From positions 88,669 through 152,668 of the forward strand of contig JADJAD010000015.1 in assembly GCA_016704465.1 (NCBI GenBank): DNA of 64,000 nt. Direction: 5' to 3'. Below are positions 17,914 to 27,141 of the stretch, one piece after another (position 1 is the first letter of the stretch; every line of letters starts with the position of its first letter). Origin of the DNA: Gemmatimonadota bacterium (lineage in GTDB: Bacteria; Gemmatimonadota; Gemmatimonadetes; Gemmatimonadales; Gemmatimonadaceae). Below the pieces are notes generated by a model that ran no database searches, was not told the origin of the DNA, and was given only the letters and a program-made list of their open reading frames with translations. The position numbers and the translations under genes were made by a program.

Positions 17914-18930
17914 TCAGCTCCGCCGCCGGCGAAATCGTCCACCGGATCTGCTGCACGAGTAGTCGCGCAGGTTCCGGTTGGCTGCGATGGACGCCGAGAC
18001 GACGAAGTTGTCGACCGCATCCTGCGTCGTCACCGCCGCAGGGCGGGAGAGGGCGGCCTGCCAGAGCCGCGGAACGAAGGTGGTCGGATTGTAGGAGCGC
18101 CGCAGGTTGAGGATGAACGAGGCGAACAGGTCGGTGGCGCCGGCGCCGATCGGGTTCGTGGGACCGCGGCCGACGAACAGCGTGTTGGAGAGCGTGAGCG
18201 AGTGGTCGCGCTCGTAGCGATCAGATAGGCGCACCACCTCGCGCAGCCAGGTGGAGTAGGGCAAGCCGTTAAACGGCCCTCCCTTCACGCCGACCGCTTC
18301 CATGGCGGCGAAGCGCATGAAGACCGCATAACCGGTGACGATGCTCCCGGCATCCTGCGGCGCCTTGTAGGCAAGCGCAGCGTCGAGATCCTGCAGCCAG
18401 AAGTTGCGGCCGAATTCAAAAAAGAGGACCTGGTCGAACTCGTCGCGCTGGGCGACGCCGTCGTACAACAGCGTCCAGTACGGCGCCAACAGCTCGATGC
18501 TGGTGAAGCCGAGATATGCGCAGCCGGCGCCGCAGGTGCTCGGCACTTCGGCGATCGAGAGGCGGCCGTCGACAAGGTTGTAGGGGATCGGCGTGCCACC
18601 GACAGTGGCGGCATAGTAGGCGTACACGCTGTCGAAGACGGTGAGCAGGCGCTGCATGACCTGCGGGTCGAGGTCGGGGCGCTCGGTCAGGAAGGCGATC
18701 TTCGCCCCCTTCCATGCGAAGCGGGGGAGGATGTCGCCGTTGAAGGAGGTGTAGGTGTAGGGTTCGGGAACGGGGAGGGCGGAGGCGTGCTGGTTGCTGA
18801 GTGAGGTCGCGAAGTTGATCGGGCTCGTGGGGGTGTCGGGATTGTCGGGGGTGCAGGCGGCGACGACGACGAGCGAGAGGGTGGCGGCGAGGATCGACAG
18901 CCGATGGCGGAGGTTGGCACGTGACGGCAT
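17914..18930 (-). CDS. Lipoprotein with degenerate peptidase-like fold
   Basis: The N-terminus ends in the lipobox VVAAC (cysteine about residue 26), so the mature protein is lipid-anchored. The body contains FAWKGAKIAFLTERPDLD and QVLFFEFGRNFWLQD at about residue 170, then GYAVFMRFAAMEAVG and GAGATDLFASFILNLRRSY. The FEFGR segment sits where related secreted gluzincin-like proteins would have HExxH-type residues, so it looks like a non-catalytic or diverged version. The last dozen residues (SCSRSGGRFRRRRS) are unlike the rest and may reflect a late frame change. I cannot name a family; confidence refers to the gene being real and lipid-anchored. Confidence 0.6.
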   Translation of the reverse strand: MPSRANLRHRLSILAATLSLVVVAACTPDNPDTPTSPINFATSLSNQHASALPVPEPYTYTSFNGDILPRFAWKGAKIAFLTERPDLDPQVMQRLLTVFDSVYAYYAATVGGTPIPYNLVDGRLSIAEVPSTCGAGCAYLGFTSIELLAPYWTLLYDGVAQRDEFDQVLFFEFGRNFWLQDLDAALAYKAPQDAGSIVTGYAVFMRFAAMEAVGVKGGPFNGLPYSTWLREVVRLSDRYERDHSLTLSNTLFVGRGPTNPIGAGATDLFASFILNLRRSYNPTTFVPRLWQAALSRPAAVTTQDAVDNFVVSASIAANRNLRDYSCSRSGGRFRRRRS

Positions 18931-19154
18931 GATGGGCTCCTAGTGGATGGAGAGATGGAAAGCGAGTTTGGCGACGGACGCCGCACGCGCACGCATTTCA
19001 CGTGACGATCAGCGGCTCAATCTCTGACACCTTGTGGGCAAGGGCGGATTGAGACGCAATGATTCCGGGACTCTGCCGTGCCTCCGCGGCAGTTCGTGCC
19101 CGAAGGAGAGAGTCCTACGGCGAGGCCGCGGCGCTGTAGGTGGATGTACGAGCG

Positions 19155-19818
19155 CTACTCCGCAAGTTTCGATTCTGCCACCCTCTCCGTTGTCGCCGCT
19201 GCTTCCACCGAGGGATCGAGCGCGAGGGCAAGCAGCGCCAGCGACTGCGCGCAGGCCGCGTGAAGTGCGAGGCACTTCTGCGAGGTCGCGAAGACGAGGC
19301 GAGCAACGGCAGGCGCTTCTCCGGTGCCGCGAATCGTGGTCATGACCCACTCGATCTCCGGCAGCATCTCCGCCCACGCCGAGTCGCGCACCCCCCTCCA
19401 CCGACATGATCCGCATGGTATCGGGATCGAACACGGGGATGTCGGCCTTGGTGGCCGCCGCAGTGATGACCTGTAGGCGAATGGCAAGGCAATACGGCAA
19501 GAGGCGAACGTCCGCCACTGGCAGCCGGCGTCCGAGTCGCAGGTACGTGAGCGCGTCGACGCAGCGATTGTCGTCGGCGAACTGGGTTGCCATGACCGAG
19601 GCGTCCTCGAACGAGGCCCAGCCGCGTTTGGCGCGGGCCGAGTTGACCCATCCGACGCCCCGCCAAGTCAGGCCTGCGATCGCGAAGGCCAAGGCGACTG
19701 CGGACTCGGTGTCGGGGGAGAGGTCGGGGTGATCGGCGACGGTCTCGAGTGCATTGACCAGCAGGTCACCGTTCAGGGTGTTGAGAAGGCGGACGATCTC
19801 GGCGATGGTGTTCATCAA
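19155..19818 (-). CDS. Hypothetical helical protein, frameshifted
   Basis: The N-terminal frame (MMNTIAEIVRLLNTLNGDL...) reads well to IMSVEGG at about 19400, where a run of six G bases on the coding strand interrupts it. The next frame resumes with VRDSAWAEMLPEIEWVM and ends VAESKLAE. Joined, the product is about 220 residues, all-alpha, with TPR-like spacing (DALTYLRLGRRLPVADVRLL). No family is recognised. It marks the start of the frameshift-dense region and sits apart from the lipoprotein upstream. Confidence 0.5.
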
Positions 19819-20206
19819 ACCCTCGTGGCAAAGGAATCGTACTGTTCATGCCGCATGTGGCTGCATCCGTGGAAAGGCTCGGGGGTGGGCCCGCGAGAGC
19901 ATTGCCGGCGGCGAGAACAGCCCACGCGCGCGCGTGTGCGCGTCGCGAGTAGGCGGATCGTGAAGGCTGAAGCGCGGTAGTTGCTGGACAATGAGCGTCG
20001 GCTCGCGAAGGCGCGAGCGTGCGACGTTCCTGACCAGAGACGCGCTCCGCCAACGGTTCTGACGTGTCTCGGCCAACGGATCGAGTTACAGGTCTTCTGG
20101 CGGCCGCGCAGGCGATTCGGCGAAGTCAGAATCACGCGACGATTGCGTCCGACATGGTGAGGGCTGGTCGACAGCCACGCTCGCGCCACGTCAACCGGAG
20201 TCGTCA
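19819..20206. other. 388-base stretch without a recognised gene
   Basis: Between two divergently transcribed genes; probably holds both promoters. I see no coding signal, RNA gene or clear repeat. Confidence 0.5.
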
Positions 20207-20868
20207 ATGCTTCGTCATGCCGCGCGTTACGCAATCCGTAATGTCACCGCTGGGCTGATGGCGCTCGCCTCTGCGCTAGTCGCAGCATGCAATGGATCGG
20301 AAGGATCGAGCTCCGGAGAGAGCCCTTCGCGGAGCACGACCATCGCGAGCACCGTCTTGTTCGGCTTGGGAACAGACCGCCCGGGTGCGCCATGATCCAC
20401 ATGTACCGCAACGCATTCGCGCTCGGTGAGCCGCACTTTTCACGTGAGCACTGCGCGGACACGATCGTGGCAATTCACTCCCAGTTTCTCACGTCCGCCG
20501 ACCGTACGTCATTCGAGCGGTTCCAGCGTTCGCGAGCGTTCGCGAAGCTCGTGCGGTTCATGTCGATGGACGAAGCCGAGCGAGACCAGCTGCTCCCCGG
20601 GAGCTGCTCCGAAGAGGAGCTCGCACTGCTTCGCGTCAGCGTCACCCACGTCGTGCCCGACCTCACATCGTCCGGGGATCGGCGTAACGGCGGTGACGCG
20701 CCGCTCGGCGGCGTGATGACGGAAGCAGTCATCCTCTCTCTCGCGCTGTGCGACACGATGACGACCGAGGAGCTTCGGCAGGTCGCTGCCATGGCCCGGA
20801 GCGCAGCTACAACGCACATGCTGCTTGCTGCCAAGTCGACGCTGGAATGGGTGATGGAAACTCCCTGA
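20207..20868 (+). CDS. Lipoprotein, paralogue of the gene at 32669-33373, frameshifted
   Basis: The first frame gives a lipoprotein signal (MALASALVAAC) and reaches VLFGLGTDR; after a probable lost C in GACCGCCCGGG near 20388 the second frame continues CAMIHMYRNAFALGEPHFS to EWVMETP. The joined protein aligns with the lipoprotein at 32.7-33.4 kb: LFGLGTDR with LFGMGVDR, EPHFSREHC with ESRFSQVEC, PGSCSEEELALLR with PGACTEDEILLLR, and MTEAVILSLALCDTMTTEEL with VSESVVVALSPLCDALSTDEL. Conserved cysteines suggest disulfides in the periplasm. The family is unknown to me. The paralogy itself supports treating the break as an indel. Confidence 0.65.
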
Positions 20869-20987
20869 AGCATCCACCGGGTCCGGCCCGGCCACCGCGC
20901 ATCACGACCGCAACACGGTCAGAAACACCGCTCGGCCGGCGACTCTGTGGTCAGCGATCCCGCGCAACTCATTCCCAGGGGTCCGCC

Positions 20988-21086
20988 ATGCCGCTCCATC
21001 GCCTCTCACTCTTCATTCTATTCGGTGCCCTCGGAAGCCTCTGCGGATTGGTGTGGTCCCCGAATTCGACGGCAGTCCAGAAGTAG
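20988..21086 (+). pseudogene. Truncated gene start (signal-peptide fragment)
   Basis: ATG followed by a convincing signal peptide (MPLHRLSLFILFGALGSLCG) that stops within a few codons, directly before an IS3-type transposase fragment. It may be the 5' end of a secreted-protein gene cut by the insertion. Little else can be said. Confidence 0.3.
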
Positions 21087-21127
21087 AGTGGGTTCGCGCC
21101 TGGAGGCCTACCCAGGAGCGCCGACCG

Positions 21128-21215
21128 ATGAAGAAGTCCAGCTTTACGGAAGAACAGATCGCTTATGCCGTGCGTCAGGCGGAAAGCGGCACGGCCGCCG
21201 CAAACACATGCCGCG
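21128..21215 (+). mobile_element. IS3-family OrfA remnant
   Basis: MKKSSFTEEQIAYAVRQAES followed by GTAAANTCR is the N-terminus of an IS3-group OrfA (a helix-turn-helix transposase subunit). The similarity ends after about 30 residues; the helix-turn-helix remainder and OrfB are missing. No intact inverted repeats could be assigned. It is a dead fragment near the left boundary of the accessory island. Confidence 0.7.
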
Positions 21216-21245
21216 CTGCGCCCGCCCGCACGTGCGTCACAGGGT

Positions 21246-21662
21246 CTACCGGGGACGAGCGCAGACCTCGGCGGCGGGCTGCTCAAGGACGGCGTGAGGA
21301 GGCATGGGCGTCCATAACCAGTGCAGCACTGCGCGGCGGCTCTCATAAATCATCTCGCCGTTCGCGTCGAACCAGTACGTGAAGTCGAGATGCTGGCTGA
21401 GGTGACCGCACCGCACGTGGTATACCTGCTCGCGATGCCGCGAGGTTGTGACTGAGTCGACTCTCTGCGGCTCAGAGAAGATGGTGCGCATGCGCACCAG
21501 CGCCGTCCCGTCACCGGCGGGGCCTCCGAAGGTGGCGTACCAGTACCAGACGCGATCGGGCGAACGGTCGACGACGTGCCAACGATCCTGCCCCAAGGCA
21601 GACGTGCCCGTCAACGCGATGAGCAGGAGTGAGCCGAACAGCCAGCGACCATGGGGAGGCAT
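21246..21662 (-). CDS. Surface-adhesin protein E-like secreted protein
   Basis: A 138-residue secreted protein. The signal peptide is MPPHGRWLFGSLLLIALTGTSALGQ cleaved near residue 25. The mature part starts RWHVVDRSPDRVWYWYA and continues GTALVRMRTIFSEPQ, then a cysteine strand YHVRCGHLS and FTYWFDANGEMIYES, the pattern of the small all-beta SapE-like family in which the recurrent W-x-x-V and a cysteine pair are typical. Its role is unknown; such proteins are often surface or periplasmic. It faces the IS fragment tail to tail. Confidence 0.6.
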   Translation of the reverse strand: MPPHGRWLFGSLLLIALTGTSALGQDRWHVVDRSPDRVWYWYATFGGPAGDGTALVRMRTIFSEPQRVDSVTTSRHREQVYHVRCGHLSQHLDFTYWFDANGEMIYESRRAVLHWLWTPMPPHAVLEQPAAEVCARPR

Positions 21663-21838
21663 GCGTGATCATCCGTGGAGGGTGTACTCCATGGACGCGG
21701 GGCGCTCCGGACTCTGACACCAGCCGTGAGCGCTCTTGTCCCGCACACGGCGCACTACCGGAGTCCTTACACCAAGTCCGTTCCCGCCAGGCGAAGCACG
21801 TTCTCGCGACCTCCTCTCGACGCCCTGGCGAGGCAGGG

Positions 21839-23426
21839 CTAGCCGTTCAGCCTCCACACGCCGGCCGCAGCACTCGCCAACGCGATCACGCCCATGACAA
21901 GACGGAACGGCCAGAACACCCCAAAGTACCCCAGTCGAGCGCGTAGCCTGGTCCCCAGTGACTCGTCACCACCCAGCGTCATGACCGCCTTGATCAGATG
22001 CTGTCGCGCGGCCCGCTCACTCAACCACGCCGCGACTCCTGCCACGATCGGCACCCCAAGGAGCGACCAGGGAATTGGTCGCATCAACGACACGTTCATC
22101 GACTGCGGCAGCTGTCGCCGACGCTGAAGCGGCCGCGAGCAGCAGCAAAGCCACGCCGTAACGCGTGGCAACGACGCGTCGCAGCGCGCGGCGAATGAGC
22201 GTGATCGACTCCCGCGCATACTCCTCGCTGAACGCGCGGGACTGCAGAAGCCCTGCGTCGTCGAGCCGGAGATTGGCCTCCGACGCCAGGAACCTCGCCG
22301 ATGCCAGTTCGATTCGTGCGGAACGCCCGAACAAGCGAAGCCGAGATTGCTCCACTGCCTTCTCGAGATCATGCTTGTCCTGCGCAAGCAGCGCGGGCAC
22401 CACGTCGTGCAAGTCGACGAACCGTGCCTCATTGCCGAAGGCGCAGAATTGGATCGTCGCGTCCCCCACCGCGATCGAGAACTCGGCGATCGGGCAACGA
22501 TAACCGTAGCGACGCTGCACCCAGAACTCTCCCACATCCGGCGCAAGCGCCTCCACCGTTGCAATTCGTCGCAAGGCCGCGATGGCCCTGGCGCTGGCAA
22601 ACTCACGATTGACCTCGGCGTTCACATCGCGCGATTGAACGTGGAACGCACCATCGACGACGCAGTCCACCGTGCGGAGCGTCGTAAAGTAGCCAGTCTG
22701 ATCGCACCTGCGGCACGGCACCTTCCCACGCCCGTCGCACGTTCCGCAGCTCACCGTGCCATTCAGGCACCGGGTGCACGGCACCTGCTTGCGGCCGTGG
22801 CACGAGGCACAGTCGACGGATCCGCTCGCGCCGCATCGACCGCAGGACTTCCCCGAGACCTTTCCCTCGCCTTTGCATGCGGGGCACTTGCCACGCCCAG
22901 AGTTACCGCCGAAGAGTGAGCGGCAGTCGGAGCAATGCACAGAGCGACTGCCCCGACATGTCGGGCATGGCACCTGGCCGCTCGCGCATGCGCGCTCGGG
23001 ACAGGGGATCCACCTTTCTCCGCGACAATCATCGCAGAGGCGCTCGTGTGCGAAGCACTGCACGCCCGCTCGGCAGTCGTGCGGTGTGAATTCCCGGTCC
23101 GACGCGGCATGCTCCAGGCTCCATGCGTGGATCAGGGGCGGGAGCGCGGCAAGGACGTCCGTGCGTGCCTGGTGCGCGGCCTCGTCGACAGCATGGTGCG
23201 ACGACAGCGCCCGTGCGCCGGCTGGGAGCCGCCCCGTCTGCTCGGTGCGCTCATTGCGGACCGTCACAGCGAAGTGCCAGGTCGCCGTGCCAGCAACGAC
23301 CCGCATTGCGCCCGTGTGGAGGGCAAGCGAGTCACGATCGTGTCGCGTCAGCGGTTCCACGAACGCGAGCAGCGCTTCGTATGCCCGTGCGACGAGGGGG
23401 TCAGTCAGGGCCTGACTGATCGACAA
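21839..23426 (-). CDS. DnaJ-type zinc-finger membrane protein, frameshifted
   Basis: The N-terminal 130 residues are a soluble domain (MSISQALTDPLVARAYEALL). Residues about 130-240 are a cysteine-rich array with nine CxxC units (CDDC, CPTC, CSDC, CPAC, CGRC, CASC, CTRC, CGTC, CRRC) and CxxCxGxG spacing, as in the DnaJ zinc-finger domain but longer; no J domain is present. A third domain follows (EFWVQRRYGYRCPIAEFSI). Near 22075 the frame changes and the C-terminus becomes PWSLLGVPIVAGVAAWLSER plus a last helix ending GVWRLNG, so the end is membrane-anchored with two or three helices. It is the last gene of operon A, 34 bases after the one-TM gene. It may bind unfolded client proteins or nucleic acid at the membrane. 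Confidence 0.65.
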
Positions 23427-23460
23427 TGTACATAATCCTGCTAGAGGGTAGTCTCGTCGC

Positions 23461-24057
23461 CTACGCTAGATCGGGCACACTGTCGGGCGACAACTGCGAT
23501 GCTGACCAGTCAACAGCTAGTGGTGGCGAAGGTGCCACCGACGAGACGTTGGTGGATATCGATCCCGATCGAACGCCACCGTCGTAGGATTCGAGTCCCC
23601 GCTCCTTCTGCACGCGCTTCACCTGATCGATGAATGCGCGATCGTAGCCCTGTGCCGTGAGCGCCTCGCGGAGTGCCTCGGCGCTGGTGCGCGTCAGAAG
23701 CTCGACCCAGTCGTCGAAGCCGAATCTCGAGTAGGCCCCCGGAAGCACTTCTTCGCGCTCGGCGCGCCAAACGAGTGACAGGAGCGAAAGTCTGTAGCGG
23801 GTCAGTGCGAGCACCCGCAGGTAGTCGACGGCCTTGCCCGGGTGGCGCGTACGCTGGTACAGCGAGGCGACGTCTGGATTGGAATACATCTCCCAGTTCA
23901 TGTTCATGAAGCGGTCCGTGAGTTCGCGTTCGGTCTGCAGCCTGGTGGCGCGCACCGAAAATCGATGTGCGACAACGGCAATCCAGGTCGTCATCACTGC
24001 GATGACGATCGCGGCCACAGCTGCAGCATGCTCGAGCGAGACGGTGATACGCATCAT
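23461..24057 (-). CDS. Single-pass membrane protein with helical cytoplasmic domain
   Basis: A 198-residue protein. The N-terminal helix (AAAVAAIVIAVMTTWIAVVA) is the only membrane segment; the rest is alpha-helical and charged (RATRLQTERELTDRFMNMN, AVDYLRVLALTRYRLSLLSL, DDWVELLTRTSAEALREAL). A disordered serine-rich tail follows. No family recognised; the layout resembles small membrane-tethered sensor or adaptor proteins. It lies between the Lon-like gene (128 bases upstream) and the zinc-finger gene (34 bases downstream) on the same strand. Confidence 0.6.
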   Translation of the reverse strand: MMRITVSLEHAAAVAAIVIAVMTTWIAVVAHRFSVRATRLQTERELTDRFMNMNWEMYSNPDVASLYQRTRHPGKAVDYLRVLALTRYRLSLLSLVWRAEREEVLPGAYSRFGFDDWVELLTRTSAEALREALTAQGYDRAFIDQVKRVQKERGLESYDGGVRSGSISTNVSSVAPSPPLAVDWSASQLSPDSVPDLA

Positions 24058-24185
24058 GCGCGGCGAACGGCCCGGGAGCGCCGCCTCATCGGACCTCCGG
24101 CGAGCGAGGTGTCAGCTGTCGACTCCAGAGCCCAGTCAGCGGTCGCGGTCGATATGGAGCGCATCGTCTTTGCACCTGGCGCCGG

Positions 24186-26117
24186 TCAGTATGGGAAGTA
24201 CCGCTGGAACCGCATGAGACGCTCCCGCGCAGTACCCGACGCCACGCAGCGGCCGAAGCCCATCATCTCGTGACTCGTGCACAGCGCCTGCATCCTGTCG
24301 ATGAGTGCGCTCTCCTCTGCAGGCGTCGCTCCCGACGCCGTCCACCTGTCCACGTCGGCGAGCAGCCGGAACACCGCACCATCGTCGCCCGGTGTGAGCG
24401 GAAGAGTGAGCAATCGGTCGACCACCACATCGGCCTCGGCCTGATCTCCCTGAGTTCGCAATAGCCAGGCCAGCAGTCGATGCGCGGATCTCTGCAGGTG
24501 TGCGGCTGGCGACGCCGGGTCGAAAGATAAGGCGCGCAGCCGATCGTTGGCCCACTCGACGTCGGTCCCGATCCGCACGCAGGCGCGCGCGCGCGCAAGA
24601 TCCACGAACTTTCCGCCATCCTCGTTCAGCGCTTCGCGGTACTCATCGTGAAGCCGCTCCGCCTGCGCGAAATGCGCCTTCGACGCGCTCATCGATGCCA
24701 GCAGGAAGAGCTCCGAGATCTGAAACGAGAGCTCGCCTAGGCAGGGGACACCCTGGAGGTCGAGCTGTCGGAGCGCGCTCGCGATCGCGATCTGTTCCTG
24801 AACGCATGCATCGAACTCGTGCTCTTGAGTGGGCTGATCGATGCCGGAACTCGCCCGGAGCCGGCGGAGCCGCGCCAAGGCACCACGCAGGTGCTGGTGC
24901 GCGAGGGTGCGCGCACTGGCGGGGACGGAGTGCAGATACTGGTTCGCGAGGTTTCGCACCGACACGTCTTCCATTTTGTCGCTGTCGTGCGATTGCTGGA
25001 TCAGCTGCGCCGCGACTCGTCGCTTGACGTCGTCAGGGAGCTCCTCCATCCCCTCGTGGCCCAGCAGGGCGACCGCCACGTCGTCGCCCTGATGCCGTCG
25101 CGTGATCGCGATGACCAGCTTGAGGAGCCAGCGATCGGTCGTCGTGAGCAGCGGACTCCATCGTTCGAGGAGTGCGCCGGCGGCGTTCTGCAGTGGCGTC
25201 CAGTTGTTCAACCAGGCGTTCGTGGCGAGCGCCATGTTGAGGATACCGAGACACCCGGCACGCACGACGTCGGGCGTGGGCCGGTCCTCCCGGAACACGC
25301 GCCGCTCGAAGGCCTCGAGTGCGTCGCGCGTCAGGTTTGGATAGGCGATCACGAGGGCCTCCGCGACGGTGCTAGCTTCATGTACCTCGAGCTCGCGCCC
25401 CAGCGCGCGCGCGCCATGGCGCGCGCTTCGTCGGTATTCGATGGTGACTCGGCGTTCCACGTGCGCTGGGCACTCCTGGCGACGATGAGGCGGGTGATGC
25501 GTGAGGTGCCGGCGAACAGTGCACAGACCTTGAGGGCGACCCCTTGCACCTCCGTCAATCGCCCGTGCTCCACATGAGCCGTACTGGCGAGGTCCTGTGG
25601 CGGAGGCACATCGAGCAACCACGACACCTGCGACAGGACGAACGCGAGCCCATACGATCCGCCGCTCAGTGTCAGTGGAGGCAGATGACTGGGCACTGCA
25701 GGCTCCTCGCCAGGCGCCCGCGCCCTCTGGATGTGTCCCGCCGCGATCGCGACGGCTCCGACCTCGTGCACCGACGAGAGTACGAGCGGCAGGTAGCGCG
25801 GAAGCTCGGCAGAAATGGACTCCCACAGCGCCTCAGCCTCCCCGTCGAACTGTCCATCCAGTGGTGAGCTGGAATCGATCCTCAGCGTCCAGAGATCCCC
25901 GAAACCCGCGTACGCTCCACCCGTGACCGACAGGAGCGGTACACACCCGAACTCGCCCTCATCGTTCGCACGTCCGCGCGCGCTGGCAAGCGCCCGCGCG
26001 AGAGAGCGGATCCTCCGAGTGAGGACGCAACCAGGGCGCCGCGCGCAGCATGTCGAGCACCCGCGTGCGCTGCTGCAGCGGCAGGTGCTGAAATCGCCCG
26101 AGCTCAGACCAAGTCAT
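24186..26117 (-). CDS. Lon-like (S16) serine protease with helical C-terminal domain, frameshifted
   Basis: The ATG at 26117 sits inside the end of the upstream gene (14-base overlap). Three frames are used in turn, with breaks near 26005 and in a GC-dinucleotide run near 25410. Joined (about 640 aa), residues about 45-240 form a Lon-type proteolytic domain: SGGSYGLAFVLSQVSWLLD matches the Lon serine box (Ser codon 25655-25657) and HGRLTEVQGVALKVCALFAG matches the Lon lysine box (Lys codon 25529-25531), with the right spacing. There is no AAA ATPase domain, so this is a stand-alone Lon-like protease. The remaining 400 residues are alpha-solenoid (ARTLAHQHLRGALARLRRLR, DVVVDRLLTLPL) and could be a sensor or client-binding region. 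It is the fifth gene of an operon that also holds a sigma-like protein, a possible client. Confidence 0.72.
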
Positions 26118-27141
26118 CGGGCAGCGTTCCAGCGTCCCACCAGCTCCCCGGGTCGTTCTGGGCTATCTGGGCCACGATCGGATCTCGCTCGACAAGCTCC
26201 TCCAGTACGGGTCGCACCTTCTCGCCGAGCAGATCGACGTCGTGGAACGGCGCCCTACTCCGCTCGGCCGCCGGATGCCGCCGCACGAGCCACGCGATGA
26301 CCTCGACGCTGGCGCGGTCCCACGCACAGCGCGCGTACTCGGTGCACCACGCCTCGGTTACGTCGTCGTCCCGCTCGCCCAAGGCCTGCAACTGCGCGCG
26401 CAGCGCCTCGACCTGCAGAGCGAGACGTTCCTCGATCCCTCGCAGCGACGTCGCCTCCAGCGACCGGATCCACTCGACGGGCCGCGGCTCCGCAAGGCGC
26501 AGCGACTTGAGGTCCTCGAAGCTCCTGATCTTCGCAGGCTGCGCGACTCCGGCGACGAAGGCCAGTAGTGCTGACGCCACGAGCGCATCCCATGCCTGCT
26601 CCGTCGCCAGCGATCGCTCGACAGCTTGCCGAAGCGGATCGGACGTCGAGTGCTCCGCCCACATGCGCACGGTGGTGGCGGGAGGGTGCGCGACCGGAGA
26701 ATCGCGCTGAACAAGCGCCATTTCGAGCACGGCACCGTTCCGTGCGATCACGATGGTGTGCGCGCCAAGACGGATGGCACAGGCGTCCCCGTCGTGACCG
26801 TGGCGGAGGTAAGCCAGGCTCTGCGCCGAGCCGACGCGGCCGAATTCGGGGGTACCCCTGAGCACCTGGAACTCGAGGGCGCGTCCTGCGCGATCGAGCA
26901 CCTCGAGTACGTCGGCCCGCGGATAGCAGTGCAGGTCGAGCTCGAGTCGATTCGCGGTCTCGGACATCACCGTCAGCGGCGCGCCAGGAGCTCCCGTGTC
27001 GAGCCACCGGGCAAACTCGCCCGTCGTGGCCTGCAGCCCCTCCGCGATGCTTCTCTGCGGCAGGGCGATGTCCTCGCGTTGCAGCACACGGAGTTGCCGA
27101 TCCTCCAAGAGGAGCTGGATCTCGCGTTCAGAGAGCGGCAT
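26104..27141 (-). CDS. Hypothetical regulator-like protein of operon A
   Basis: A 345-residue soluble protein; ATG 27141 (MPLSEREIQLLLEDRQLRVL) overlaps the sigma-like gene by 14 bases. The N-terminal 45 residues look helix-turn-helix-like (RSIAEGLQATTGEFARWLDT). A beta-rich middle (ALEFQVLRGTPEFGRVGSAQ, HTIVIARNGAVLEMALVQR) is followed by helices. The segment VERSLATEQAWDALVASALL resembles VEQAVASEDAWDTLRALADV in the protein encoded at 28576-29433, so the two share a domain. No characterised family recognised. Position between the sigma-like and Lon-like genes makes it a candidate adaptor or anti-sigma factor. Confidence 0.6.
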   Translation of the reverse strand: MPLSEREIQLLLEDRQLRVLQREDIALPQRSIAEGLQATTGEFARWLDTGAPGAPLTVMSETANRLELDLHCYPRADVLEVLDRAGRALEFQVLRGTPEFGRVGSAQSLAYLRHGHDGDACAIRLGAHTIVIARNGAVLEMALVQRDSPVAHPPATTVRMWAEHSTSDPLRQAVERSLATEQAWDALVASALLAFVAGVAQPAKIRSFEDLKSLRLAEPRPVEWIRSLEATSLRGIEERLALQVEALRAQLQALGERDDDVTEAWCTEYARCAWDRASVEVIAWLVRRHPAAERSRAPFHDVDLLGEKVRPVLEELVERDPIVAQIAQNDPGSWWDAGTLPDDLV

